Shown: positions 24,596 through 34,800 of the stretch, piece after piece
Position numbering within the stretch: position 1 is the first letter of the stretch
Layout: each line of letters begins with the position of its first letter
Source: Pseudomonas beijingensis
Lineage (GTDB): Bacteria > Pseudomonadota > Gammaproteobacteria > Pseudomonadales > Pseudomonadaceae
Length of the DNA stretch: 64,000 nt
Assembly: GCF_030687295.1 (NCBI RefSeq)
Contig: NZ_CP117425.1
Location: forward strand, 1,802,001-1,866,000
Reading direction: 5' to 3'
Translations under genes and position numbers: made by a program
The notes under the pieces: model-generated
Seen by the model: only the letters and a program-made list of their open reading frames with translations
Told to the model about the DNA's origin: nothing
The model's database searches: none

Positions 24596-27405
24596 TCAAG
24601 ACGTACTACCAGAACGCAGAGCTCGATTTATTTCCGAGATGTGACGGTTGTACGACCCATAGTCTCGAGGGTTGCGACCAGTCGGGATGTTGACTTCTTC
24701 GGGGATAATGCCGCTGCAGTTGAAGCAGGCGATGAAAGGCTCCGGTTGGTCCACGCCGGCCAGTTTTTCAGTGAACAGATGCGTATCCGACAGCACCCTT
24801 TCAGCTTGACCCGGATAAAGCGCCACGATTGAGTTGAGTAGGCGGACTTCGCCATGAGCCCCAGGTCCTCCGGCATGCACGGGAATGATGCTGTTGGATT
24901 TCTCGATGTGCGTGGCGATGAGGTGCTGGGTGGGTTGCTGGAGTTCGTACAGGGTCTCGACCGTCCTGCTCAGCGTCGGTTCGAGCTTCAACACATCAGG
25001 ATCTATGTCGAGTTGATGGGTCTCACTGGCTTTCGTAGCGCTGTATCGTTCGGCCAGGTCGGCCAGGTATTCAGCGGTATTGCCGATTTTGTAGCTGCCG
25101 AAAGTCAGGTAGAACCTCTCGCTTTTGGCGGAGCCGTCATAATTCTTGTCCACGCCGCGGTAATTCTTCGGACCGGATTTGGGGCCAGTGAGATTGTAGT
25201 ACTCGTTGAGGCCCACATCGTTGTCCCCCTTGCGATCCAGGACTACACCATAGGAGTGAACGACCAGTCCCTTGCGTTGGGTTTTGCTGAAGTTGGGGCT
25301 GGCGCCGGGCTCGGAAGGGGCTTCTCGATGAGCCCTGGCACGTCTGTTGGCCGGTTCTTTCGCAGGCTCCTGCAGCATCGCCTGGGAACGGGCGTGGCCA
25401 TCAGCGCTCATCCATTGGATGACATCGTCCTTCACCCAGCCCTGGTGGTCGACGAACCTGAGGGGGTTGTTCCCCACCATGCCATACAGGTTCAACCCAT
25501 CGATCGTTCCCGCCGGGTCGGGGCTGATCCAGCGCTGCAACCACGGTGCGTAATAGCGCTGCCCGTAATAATACAAGCCGCTGGCATCACGTTCCTTGCC
25601 GGAGTAGCGAAGGGTTCGGTAGTCAGCCTCCACGACCGAACGCGACCGCCCACGCGGTGGCCCCATAAGGCAGGTAGCTTTCCTGGCTGATCAGGTCGCC
25701 CTGATCGTCCAGTTCCAGTGCGCTTGAGCCCAGGTGGTCGCTGAAGCTGTAGCGCAATGGATTGGCCGCGATGGCGGACGGTCGGCCTTGCGTCCAGTGC
25801 AGATAACGTACAGTGCAGCGCCCCGCTTGCAGGGTAATGACTTCCAGGCGTTCGTTATCTCGCGGTGCGAATTTCAAGGCCTGGCAGATAGCGGACCTCC
25901 CGAGTGTGCACCCGCGTTGCGCCCTGAGTGGTCTGGAGCTTGCGCACGCGTTGGCCGCTGCTGTCGTAGCGATAGCGCTCGATGTCATCGGACGCGTTTT
26001 CACGCCGTACCAACACCACGCTGTCGAGCTGATTACGCAGGTTCCAGGTCAGCGCCTGGCCCGGGGCTAGCGCCTGCTGGTTGCCGTTGGCATCGAAGTC
26101 CACTGTTTGGTCGGGCGTCGAGTGGCCTTTGTTCCAGGCGCGCAAGCGATTGCTCACGGCGGCCACGTCCAATGTCCGGGTGTAGTGATTGCCGTCGCGA
26201 CGATGACGCAGTTCGATCAGGTTGCCGCCAGCATCGTATTCGTAGTGTTCGGTGAAATTGAACAACTGGCCGGGGTCGATGGGTAGTTTGCCGAGGGCTG
26301 GAAGGTCCGGGGGGCTGGTCAATCCGGCAGCCTCGCGGCCCGTCGCGCTGATCAATTGATAAAGGCTGTCGTAGGTGAATGTGCTGGACGCTTCGACCCG
26401 TTGGTTGCTGCCGAACTGCACCGGTTGGGCCTTGTCCTCAATGTGCGTCACGTTACCCACCGGGTCGCAGGTGTAGTGCAGATCCTGCAAGGTCTTGGCC
26501 GACCGCGATGTGCGCAGGGCGGTCAATCTACCGTTGGCCGGATCGTACACGGCGCGACTGACGACACCGTTGCCGGCCGTCTGGGACTCGATCTGGCCGG
26601 ACGCGTTGTAGACGAGATCGCTCACGATGACTTTTTCGGTCGCCGTGTTTCTTATCTGCAGGCCCATGGACTTGAGCTGACCTGCGACATCGAACGAGTA
26701 GCGCTGCTGGTGCTGGGCGGCATCGGTCTGCTGGATAAGCTCGGCGAGGGCATCGTAGCGCCAGCTCGTGGTGTAGCCGTCGCCCGGTTCCAGCAAGCGG
26801 TCGCGGTCTTTCTCTTGCGCTGGCCAGTCGGGTCGTTCGGTGGCGGCCAGCAGATGCCGGGTCTGGCTCAGAGGCTTGGCGCAAAGCCCATAGTCATGGA
26901 CCAGCAGAGTGCCGGCGCTGTCGTCGTGGCGGATCAGCGCGCCGCACCGGTTGTGCACTGCGGATTCCGGCGAACTGTCGCCGTAGTGCAGGCATTCGAC
27001 CCTGCGTGGCACGTCGCCTGCCCCTTGCTCATGGACGGCGGTCATGCGCAGTTGCGTGTCGTAGGTGGTCCGCCAATAGGTGCCTCGCTGATCCCAGCAG
27101 TGCAATACCTGACCGGCATCGCCAGGCAGGTACAGGCGCCAGCCGGCATCGATGCTGTCGAGCAACAGCGTCTTGCCGGACAAACTGTAGACCGTCTGTA
27201 GGTTCGCCCCGCCCGTCGCCTTGGCGAACAGCCGAGGGTCGCGCTGCGCCACTTGTCGTCCCGCCACATCGTAGTCTTGCTGGGCAATGCGCGCCTGGAC
27301 GGGTTCCTGGGCGTCGCGCCGGTAGTAAGCGATTTGCCGCACGGGCAGGCCTCGGCCGTCGACGGCGTTGATCGAGGGGGTCTTGTGATGAAGGCGTGGG
27401 TTCAT
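24596..27405 (-). pseudogene. tccC: TccC-type Tc toxin C subunit, two frameshifts; deaminase-like toxin tail
   Basis: TccC is the Rhs-repeat C subunit that forms, with the B subunit, the cocoon housing its own cleaved C-terminal toxin. The N-terminal frame starts at 27405 (ATGA overlap with tcaC) and ends at 25855 after YLPGLEIRTAR. The middle frame resumes at RDNERLEVITLQAG and stops at 25623. The last frame resumes before VEADYRTLRYSGKERDASGL and ends at 24596. Single-base excesses near 25861-25866 and 25639-25645 explain both breaks; correcting them gives about 935 residues, normal for TccC. The Rhs core ends at the usual NPLRFVD boundary. The variable tail then carries GAHGEVRLLN (HGE at 24848-24856) and ACFNCSG (CxxC at 24716-24727), the zinc-ligand layout of toxin deaminases. 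A true pseudogene and sequence error are both possible. Confidence 0.88.
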
Positions 27406-30400
27406 GCGCCACCTCCGGCCGTGGCGGCGTGTTCGGACATGACTTCTTGCAGCGTGTCATTTTCGTCCTCGTCCACGCTGTACCAGGGATGGCGGGTGTG
27501 GCGACGCATGTAGCAGAGGCCGGCTTGCCGGGCCAGACGCGTGAGGGTGGGGCGCCCGAGGGCGTCGTAGAACTGCCGGTCGTAATGGCCGAATTGCCGC
27601 AAGGACACATCGTTGATACGGCGATGCTGATCGGCGAAATAAGGACGGTAGATGCGCACCGCCAAACCCTTGCTGTTGTATTCCACCCGTTCGCTGACCC
27701 GCCAGCGCCTTGCGGCGACCTGCTCCTTGGGCGCTCCATCCGTCAACGTCAGATCACCCTTTGCATCGACGACGTAAGCCAGGCCCGGTTCGACGAGTTG
27801 CTTGCTTTGCAGAGTTCGCCCGAAGCCATCGAAGCAGGTGACGGCGATGCGGATTTGTTTTTGGTCGTCATCGGGGTCGCGGTCGGCGACCAGTGTGGCG
27901 ATGTGCACGGGCTCACGCGGCGCGGCCTCGAGTTCGTTCTTCAGCTTGAGGTCATCGGCCGAGAGTGTCTGAAGCTCCGCTAGCCGGACTCGAGCCGACG
28001 CGCAGATATGCCCGGTGGGGAGCAGGTCGCCATTGCTCACGCAGCGCGCCAGCCAGTCGGTGTCCGCCAGGGCTGCCTTCGATACGCAACCCATCCAGCT
28101 GAAGGGCGCGTAATAAAGCGCCGTGGCCGCGTCCTGCAACGCGTCCCGGCTTTGGCTGATGGCCGCTGTCGGGCTGTTGAATGCTGGCTGTTTGAACTGC
28201 GCGAGCGGTTTGAAACCCCTGCGCGTATGTTGCTCGTCGCCATAAAAAGAGGTGGCCAATACTTGGCCAAAAGCATCGAACAGGCCTTCCTGCACATTGC
28301 CGTTGGGGTCGGTGATGCGTCGGGGCTGGAGCGAGCGGTAATCGTAGGTCGCCGCGGTGGCACAGCCATCAGGCTGTTGGAACCGGGTGATCACACAGTG
28401 ATGAAGGTCGTGGCTGATCTCGATTACGCCGTGGCTTTCGCTCGGTTGTAGGGTGCGAATTTTGTAGAACCCGTCCCGTGGGGCATAAGTGGCGAAGCCG
28501 CTTTTGACGGACCAGAGTCGTACGGGGCGGCTGCTCTCGGGAAGAAAATCGGCCATGCGGTGATAGTGATTGCGTTCGAGCATTTTTCCCTTGGGGCGCG
28601 TTTCCTGGGGCAGCAGCCGGAAGGCCTTGAGGGCGGTTTCGTCCAGCTCGGCGGTTTCCAGATGGTCGGTCAGGGCCTGGAAGTCTGCGACGCCATCCGC
28701 CAGGGTGGCTGCGCTCGAAGCGCCTTTGTAGCGTTGCACGGTCAGGCCGGTGAGCACGCTCTGGTCCGTCCAGGTCGTTTGCTCCGCACGTTCGCTGAGG
28801 GTTTCGCACGTTATCTCTTGCGGCGCCAGCCCGTCGGCTTCGGGAGCCTTGGGGCAGCGCAACGCCTGGGTGCGCTGGCGATAAGGCAGGCCCAATCGCC
28901 ACCCTTGGGGCGTTTGCAGGTGGATGAACTCGGCCCGGGTTTCGTTCAGGTAATAAAACTGCTGCGCCGGATCATGTGCATCGCGCCACCATCGTTGTGA
29001 GTCAACGTCGCTGAACGGTGGCGTATCGTCGGCGGTTTTCCTGCGGGCGTAATGGATGTCCAGGCGGTGAACGAGGGCGCCGTACAGGTCGTGTTGCAGG
29101 TTCAAGGTGTGCTGGCACTGCGGGTCATCGGCGGTGCCTTCGTATTGATACGTGATGGACTCCAGCGGCAGCGGTAGCATCCGGGCGTAGGACTGATTAC
29201 CGTCGGACACTTGCAGCAGGCGTACGCGATAGCGGTGTTCCTGGACCGAGTACAGGGTCCGGGTTTTCCGGCGCCTATCGACCCCGAATGTCTCGCTTCG
29301 CAGCACCTGCCCACTCAACGCGCGGGCCATTTCAATGTGGGTGGCTGCGGTTGGCACGGACACGGGGATGTCGCGCCCGGTCTCCTCTTGGTATTGGCAA
29401 AGCAGTGCCTTGCCCAGCGCCACGGCTTGCGGGTCGTCGTGGTTGTAGCCGATACGGGGCATGTCCACCGTTTGCCCGGTGTGAAACCAGGTCTTCTTCA
29501 GGCTAGGCATCGTGAAACCCTGGGAATCGGCATCGTCGGGGGTGGTTTCATTGTCGGTTTCCAGCAACAGGCCGAAGCCGCGAAACTCGCGCTCGGCACC
29601 GTCGTAGTAGCCTTGGCGATAGGCAAACTTGCGGGTTAATCGATTGCCGGTGATGTCATCCACCCGGGTCTGGTTCGAAACCAGATGCAGCGCCATGGGG
29701 ACATGACAGATCGCAGGCGTGCCAGCCTTGTTATGGGCGGCTTTTTCATCCAGCCATTCCTGCGCCGAGCTGCGGTAGCGGATGGTTTCGCTGGCGCCCA
29801 TGTTGTTGTGGGTGCCGGTGAGCAGATACGGTTTCGCCTCGACGAAATCGTAGCGCCAGTGTTGCGGTGTGATGTGCGGCACGCTCAGGATCAGGCTGGA
29901 GCAGCCGAGCCCTTGCAGGTCGGCGACGCTCACCTGGCATAAATTGTCGTAACGCAGCCCGGGGGGCCAGGGCAGGGCGATCGCGGGGCGAAAACGCTGG
30001 CCGCAACGGTTCATGAAGATCAGTGCCTGGTCGGCTTGCAGATAGATCAGATCGACGGCGCCGGAGCCATCCAGATCCGCCAGGCGGATGCGCGAGGCAT
30101 CGAAGGTTTCGTAGGCCAGCCCGGGAAAGTCCAACACGATGCCCTTGCCAAACCGCCCGTGGCCCAGGTTTGGCCAGCACCGCACTTCGTTGTGACGAAT
30201 GCGCACCAAGTGTTGCTGGCCGCTGCCCAGCACATCGCTGAACGCCACCAGTTCGCCGGGCTTGGCGCTGAACACCGCCAGGGTATCTTCATGCTCGTCG
30301 CGGGCGACTTGCAGTGGGGTGGCAAAACCGTGCTCTCGCTGGTTGATATACAGGCGAACGCTGCGCGGGCCGATCAATACCAGGTCAGTAAGCCCTTCTC

Positions 30401-31889
30401 CCGACAGGTCGGCCAATTGCCCGTGTGGGCTGAAAAATTCTGCCGGAAACGCGTTGAATGTGGCGAAATCCGACCAGCTTCGATCGGCGCCAAGGGAGAA
30501 AAAACCGCTCAGCCCCGGTTGGGCCACGAGCCAGTCCAAGCGGCCGTCTCCGGTGAGGTCGCTCAATGACTGGCGCACCGGTTTTGTAAGGTCGGCAACC
30601 GGGATGGCGGGCAGTGTTCGCCACGGCGCGTAAGCCACGTTGTCGCCTTTGGCCTTGGCCCGCACGGGTTCGCGATAATGCCAACCCCCGTCACCTTGAT
30701 AGAGCACGCCCGGCAGGCCCTCACCGTACAAGTCCACCAGTTGATAACGTTGACCATCGTCGAGCCCCGGCATGTCTGCAAAACGTTGCCAGGCGTGGGG
30801 CTCCAACCGGAGTTTGAATTCGCTGTAGCTGAATTCGATGGGCGGCCGGCTATCGACGGTAGCCGAGTCGCCAAAAGCTTGATCATGGGCGGCGCTCAGT
30901 TGGTGATAACCCAGGGATGCCTGGCGATAATCGAGCAACAGGCGGCGCACCAGGACGGGGGCTGCTCCCAGTTCCTCGGGAAAACGGTGAAACATCAGGA
31001 CCTGGCGGCACAGGCGTTCGGTGCGCAGTTCAAAACCGTAGGCGAAGCTGGAAAAACCATCGCTGCGGGTTGCCCACTGCTGACCTTCGTACGGCGGTTT
31101 CTGTTCGTAGGCCGTTGTCCGTTCGCCATAGTCGAAGACCAATTCGAAGTGCCATTGCACAGAGGCGAGCCGGTCTGTTTTCCATGAGTACAAGTGCGGA
31201 TCGGCCTTGAAATTGCCATAGCTCACTTGGCTCAAATAGCGCTGGGCCGTTGTGTCGGCCTTGTACTGGTAGAGGATGTGTTCGCCGTAAGCGTTCAGGC
31301 TTTCTTCCAGCAGCCATTCGCCGACACGGTTTTTGTCCAGAGGATCAGCTCGGCGGGAGGCGGGGTTCTTTCCGAACAGGTGCAGGCTGCCATCGGCACC
31401 GTGCACCAGCCAGAAGCCCGGTTTGTCGTCGGGAGGGGACCAATGTTCGATGCGGTCGAAGCTGCTTTCGATTCGAGGAAAATACCGCGTGACGTTGTAG
31501 GTCGTTTCCAGGTCCAGATCGTTGTATTGATCGATGCGGGTTGCGGCGATGACGCCTTGCCGATCACGCTCGGGCAACCAGACCACCCCGCTGGGACCGA
31601 TGATTTCGTCAGCCTCGGTATAGGCCGGCACGCCCTTGCTGGTGCGGCGCGCCACGCTGGGCAGCGACAACCCCCAACCGATGCCGAACACACCGTTGCC
31701 GAGGGAGTTGGCATAGTTCAGGGACAAGGGCGGAGCAAAGCCGCGCCCCGGTGAAATCGGCAGGGCAATTTCGTAGGACGCCGTACCGTGGGCACCGATG
31801 GCGGCCCAGCCTTTGCCGATACTTTGAATGGCGCCACCGCCCTTGGTTAATGACGGCGCGGTGACGGGCAAGAGCGGTTGCTCGGTCAT
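27402..31889 (-). CDS. tcaC: Tc toxin B subunit, TcaC/TcdB-like (SpvB and TcdB domains)
   Basis: This is an intact 1495-residue B component, which links the membrane-inserting A pore to the TccC cocoon. The N-terminal SpvB-type domain starts PSLTKGGGAIQSIGKGWAAI and includes GTASYEIALPISPGRGFAP, typical of SpvB/TcdB N-termini. It is followed by FG-GAP/VCBS-like beta-propeller repeats (LSDLTGDGRLDWLV, LADLSGEGLTDLVL, LADLDGSGAVDLIY) and the TcdB middle and C-terminal domains with the start of the cocoon (YDAFGR/FDAFGQ-type YD repeats). It overlaps the tcaB stop and the tccC start by ATGA in each case, so the three genes are tightly coupled. It is the only long Tc gene here without a frameshift besides tcaA. 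Confidence 0.95.
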   Translation of the reverse strand: MTEQPLLPVTAPSLTKGGGAIQSIGKGWAAIGAHGTASYEIALPISPGRGFAPPLSLNYANSLGNGVFGIGWGLSLPSVARRTSKGVPAYTEADEIIGPSGVVWLPERDRQGVIAATRIDQYNDLDLETTYNVTRYFPRIESSFDRIEHWSPPDDKPGFWLVHGADGSLHLFGKNPASRRADPLDKNRVGEWLLEESLNAYGEHILYQYKADTTAQRYLSQVSYGNFKADPHLYSWKTDRLASVQWHFELVFDYGERTTAYEQKPPYEGQQWATRSDGFSSFAYGFELRTERLCRQVLMFHRFPEELGAAPVLVRRLLLDYRQASLGYHQLSAAHDQAFGDSATVDSRPPIEFSYSEFKLRLEPHAWQRFADMPGLDDGQRYQLVDLYGEGLPGVLYQGDGGWHYREPVRAKAKGDNVAYAPWRTLPAIPVADLTKPVRQSLSDLTGDGRLDWLVAQPGLSGFFSLGADRSWSDFATFNAFPAEFFSPHGQLADLSGEGLTDLVLIGPRSVRLYINQREHGFATPLQVARDEHEDTLAVFSAKPGELVAFSDVLGSGQQHLVRIRHNEVRCWPNLGHGRFGKGIVLDFPGLAYETFDASRIRLADLDGSGAVDLIYLQADQALIFMNRCGQRFRPAIALPWPPGLRYDNLCQVSVADLQGLGCSSLILSVPHITPQHWRYDFVEAKPYLLTGTHNNMGASETIRYRSSAQEWLDEKAAHNKAGTPAICHVPMALHLVSNQTRVDDITGNRLTRKFAYRQGYYDGAEREFRGFGLLLETDNETTPDDADSQGFTMPSLKKTWFHTGQTVDMPRIGYNHDDPQAVALGKALLCQYQEETGRDIPVSVPTAATHIEMARALSGQVLRSETFGVDRRRKTRTLYSVQEHRYRVRLLQVSDGNQSYARMLPLPLESITYQYEGTADDPQCQHTLNLQHDLYGALVHRLDIHYARRKTADDTPPFSDVDSQRWWRDAHDPAQQFYYLNETRAEFIHLQTPQGWRLGLPYRQRTQALRCPKAPEADGLAPQEITCETLSERAEQTTWTDQSVLTGLTVQRYKGASSAATLADGVADFQALTDHLETAELDETALKAFRLLPQETRPKGKMLERNHYHRMADFLPESSRPVRLWSVKSGFATYAPRDGFYKIRTLQPSESHGVIEISHDLHHCVITRFQQPDGCATAATYDYRSLQPRRITDPNGNVQEGLFDAFGQVLATSFYGDEQHTRRGFKPLAQFKQPAFNSPTAAISQSRDALQDAATALYYAPFSWMGCVSKAALADTDWLARCVSNGDLLPTGHICASARVRLAELQTLSADDLKLKNELEAAPREPVHIATLVADRDPDDDQKQIRIAVTCFDGFGRTLQSKQLVEPGLAYVVDAKGDLTLTDGAPKEQVAARRWRVSERVEYNSKGLAVRIYRPYFADQHRRINDVSLRQFGHYDRQFYDALGRPTLTRLARQAGLCYMRRHTRHPWYSVDEDENDTLQEVMSEHAATAGGGA

Positions 31890-34800
31890 TGCGCACCTCC
31901 GCCGACCCTGGCCGTATAGCTCACATGGACGATGACGTCGGTCAGTGAGTCAAGCAGGTCTTTTTGTGCTTCGGGGTTCGGGAAGGTCAGTTGCCACTTG
32001 GAAATGGCGCCGGTGTATTCGAACGGCAGGTAGCGGTCATCGTTGAAATTCAGCGTGAACAGGCCGTTGTCGTCGACGCCCGTCGACAGAGCAATCTGCT
32101 GGTTGGCGCGTCGGCTCTCCAAGGTTCTGCCACCGTCACCGGGCGAGAGAAATACCTTGCTGGCGGTCTGGGTCAGTGTGGCTCGAATGTTTTCATAAGG
32201 GCCGATGACCGCCGGCAAAGATACGCTGATGGTCTTGATCCGTCGCAGGTAGTGCTGCTGATCCTTTATAGTCGTCTTCGAACAATTGCTGGGTCAGTTC
32301 GAATTCGTAGGTGCCTTTCTTCAAGTCGGCGTGGATGTGCGGCCACTCTTTGTTGATGCTGGTCGGGATTTGGCGCTTGAGCTCACGCAGCGACACTGTT
32401 TTGCGTATCTCCAGCTCCCGCTCGTGGCGCCGCAGGTATTCGGCGTGCATCTTCAACAGGTTCATCTTCAGCAGCTCGCCGGCGCCCAGCCCACGATAGG
32501 TCGCATGCCAGGCGCCGGGTTGGATGAAGCGCGTGTCGAAGTTGGCGACTTCATACTGCCAACAGGCTTCGGCCGCCAGGCACAGCGCCAGTGTGGCGTC
32601 GTAGGCCTGGCGATAGAGCGCGGCAAATTGGCTGTTCAGCCATTGGTACAGCTGTGCCTTGGTGAAGCGCTTGCTGAGAAAGTCGTAATTGGCCTTGGCT
32701 TGGCTCAGGGTGGATTCGGCCAGGCGCAGTTGCAGGCGAGTGGCGGTTTCCTGTTCGGTGAACTGCGCCAGCTGTGCGTCGATCTGGGCCAGTTCGAGTT
32801 GTGCCTGATCCCATGCGTGATGCCATTCGTCCCGGCGGCGATCGAATGCGGCCTGACGGTCCAGTTGGGCCGCTACCGTGCGGCTTATGATCGCGGCGCT
32901 ATGGGCGGCCGCAGAGGCTGCGAGCGCCGGCCCCTCCCAACGGCTGCCGCCTATGCAGAACCCCGCAACGTTCGGAGCCATCATCAGCCCCGCTGCCGCG
33001 ACTTGAAAGGCCATTGCTCCGGCCTCCGCGGTGCCGCTGGCCACGTATAAATAACTGACCTCTGTTTCGGCATGACTAAGATCATCGTCCAGCAGTTTTT
33101 TGTAATGGGTGATGCGGTTTTGAACAGTGGCCTGGCTGGCCAGCAGCGCCTGGCGGTTCTGACGGTCGATGTTCAAGGCCTGACGTTGCAGGTCCAGCGC
33201 GATTTTCGCCAGGTCCCAGGCTTGCTGTTGTTGCAGCTCCTGCAACTGCGCCTGTTCCTTGCGCTCGATCAGTGACAGCAACGTGGCACCGAACTGAATG
33301 ATGCTTTCGACGGCGTTCTGAGCCTGGCTGTGCATGACGGTGAAGCGATAGTGGGGGATTTGAACCGCCGACAAGTGGGCCGTGGCGCCGGCCGGGGTGT
33401 TCGGGACACTGGCGCTGGTCAAGGCGCGAGGGTCCAGCGGCGCAGCGAAGACAGGCAAATGCAGCGGCTTTCCGGCGATATCGAGGTTATGCCGCAGGTT
33501 GTGCAGGCGACTTTCGACGACGTCCCAGCACTTGAGCAATTGCGGATTGAACGGCACGCGCAGATACGGGTTATCGATTGCCGTCAGGGCCGCTTGCGAT
33601 CGGCCTTCCTGCGCAAGCGACGGCGAGCTGACGGTGGGCAGGGGCAGCCGGTTTTCAAAGCGGCGCAGGTCGTCATTGTTGGTGGTGCTCACGCCGTGAA
33701 GGCTGACAGCCGTCCAGTGATCGGCCGGTTGAACGACCGGGCGTGGCCCTAGCAAGTCCAGGGTCCGGACGTACCAAAGCTTGGCTTCGCTGAGGCTGTC
33801 AGGCGTCAGCGCGCGGTACGCGGCGTCGCCTCGGTTGGTCAGGATGTCGAGGTACAGGAAGTACAGCGCCTTGCGAAAGTGCACGGGATGACTGCGGGCA
33901 ATCTGATGGGGGTCATGGGGCGCCTGGTGGGAATACGACAGCGTGTCACCGTCGAGCAGCGGGACGCTTCGCCAGCATTCGGCTTTCCTGCGGCCCGGGT
34001 CGAAGACATAGCGCAGCCAGTGTTCTGCTTCCTCGTAGCGCTGCTCGGCGTTCAAGCGATGGGCGACCAGCCAGGGCACGTAGAGAAACAGTTCGGTGAA
34101 GTAACGGCCGTAGGGGCCATGAAAGTCCATCCGGTTGCTTGGATCACCGGGCAGGGCAGGTTCCGGCAGGTGTTGAGTGGTCCAGTCAAACAATTCATCC
34201 AGGCTGTTTTCGGTGCGCCGGATCAGTTCGGCGGCGAATACGGTGTTCAGCCTGATGGGTTGGCGTTCTTGGCTTTTGCCGTCGCTGTGCTTGATGGTGG
34301 AATGGGCGAAGTCGATGAATTGGGTCGTGCCCAGGTTGGGGGTCGGTGCGGCGGTGATCTTCGGTGGTTGGAGGACCGTAGGTGCCAGGCTCAGTTTGAT
34401 CGCTTTGAGCGCGAAGGAAATTGTTTGATACGGTCTGTCAGGGTTGACCAGCGCGACGCCATACAACAAAGCCTCGCCGTCCTCATTGTCTTCAACCCGC
34501 AAGAGGTACTCATAGCGACTGGGCAACTGTTTTACCAAGGAAGACTCGGCTACAGCCTCCAGTTTGTCATAGGTTAACGAGTTGTCTTCTATTGCGGCGG
34601 GTTGGCGAAAAATTACATATTTTCGATAGAGCAATGCTTCTTTGTAGAAAAAGGCAGTCCGGGACCCGCTGCGTTGGAAAGGGGTCTGAAGCGCCAAAGT
34701 AACCTTTCCACGAGAGGTGCTGGAGTCGCGCTCATTGTAGGTGTTGATCAAGTGGCGTACTGCCGCCACTGAGATCAGTTTTCCAGCCAGACTTGCCGTG

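Noticed and set aside
24854..25690. 278-codon plus-strand open frame opposite the tccC toxin tail, a tempting immunity gene
   Set aside because: Its composition is that of an antisense shadow, and the minus-strand frame carries the recognisable TccC core. Tc toxins are not expected to have a cognate immunity gene.
24596..27405. T6SS Rhs effector interpretation of tccC
   Set aside because: There is no VgrG, PAAR or EagR gene nearby, and the gene is coupled to tcaC/TcdB, so the Tc C-subunit assignment fits better.
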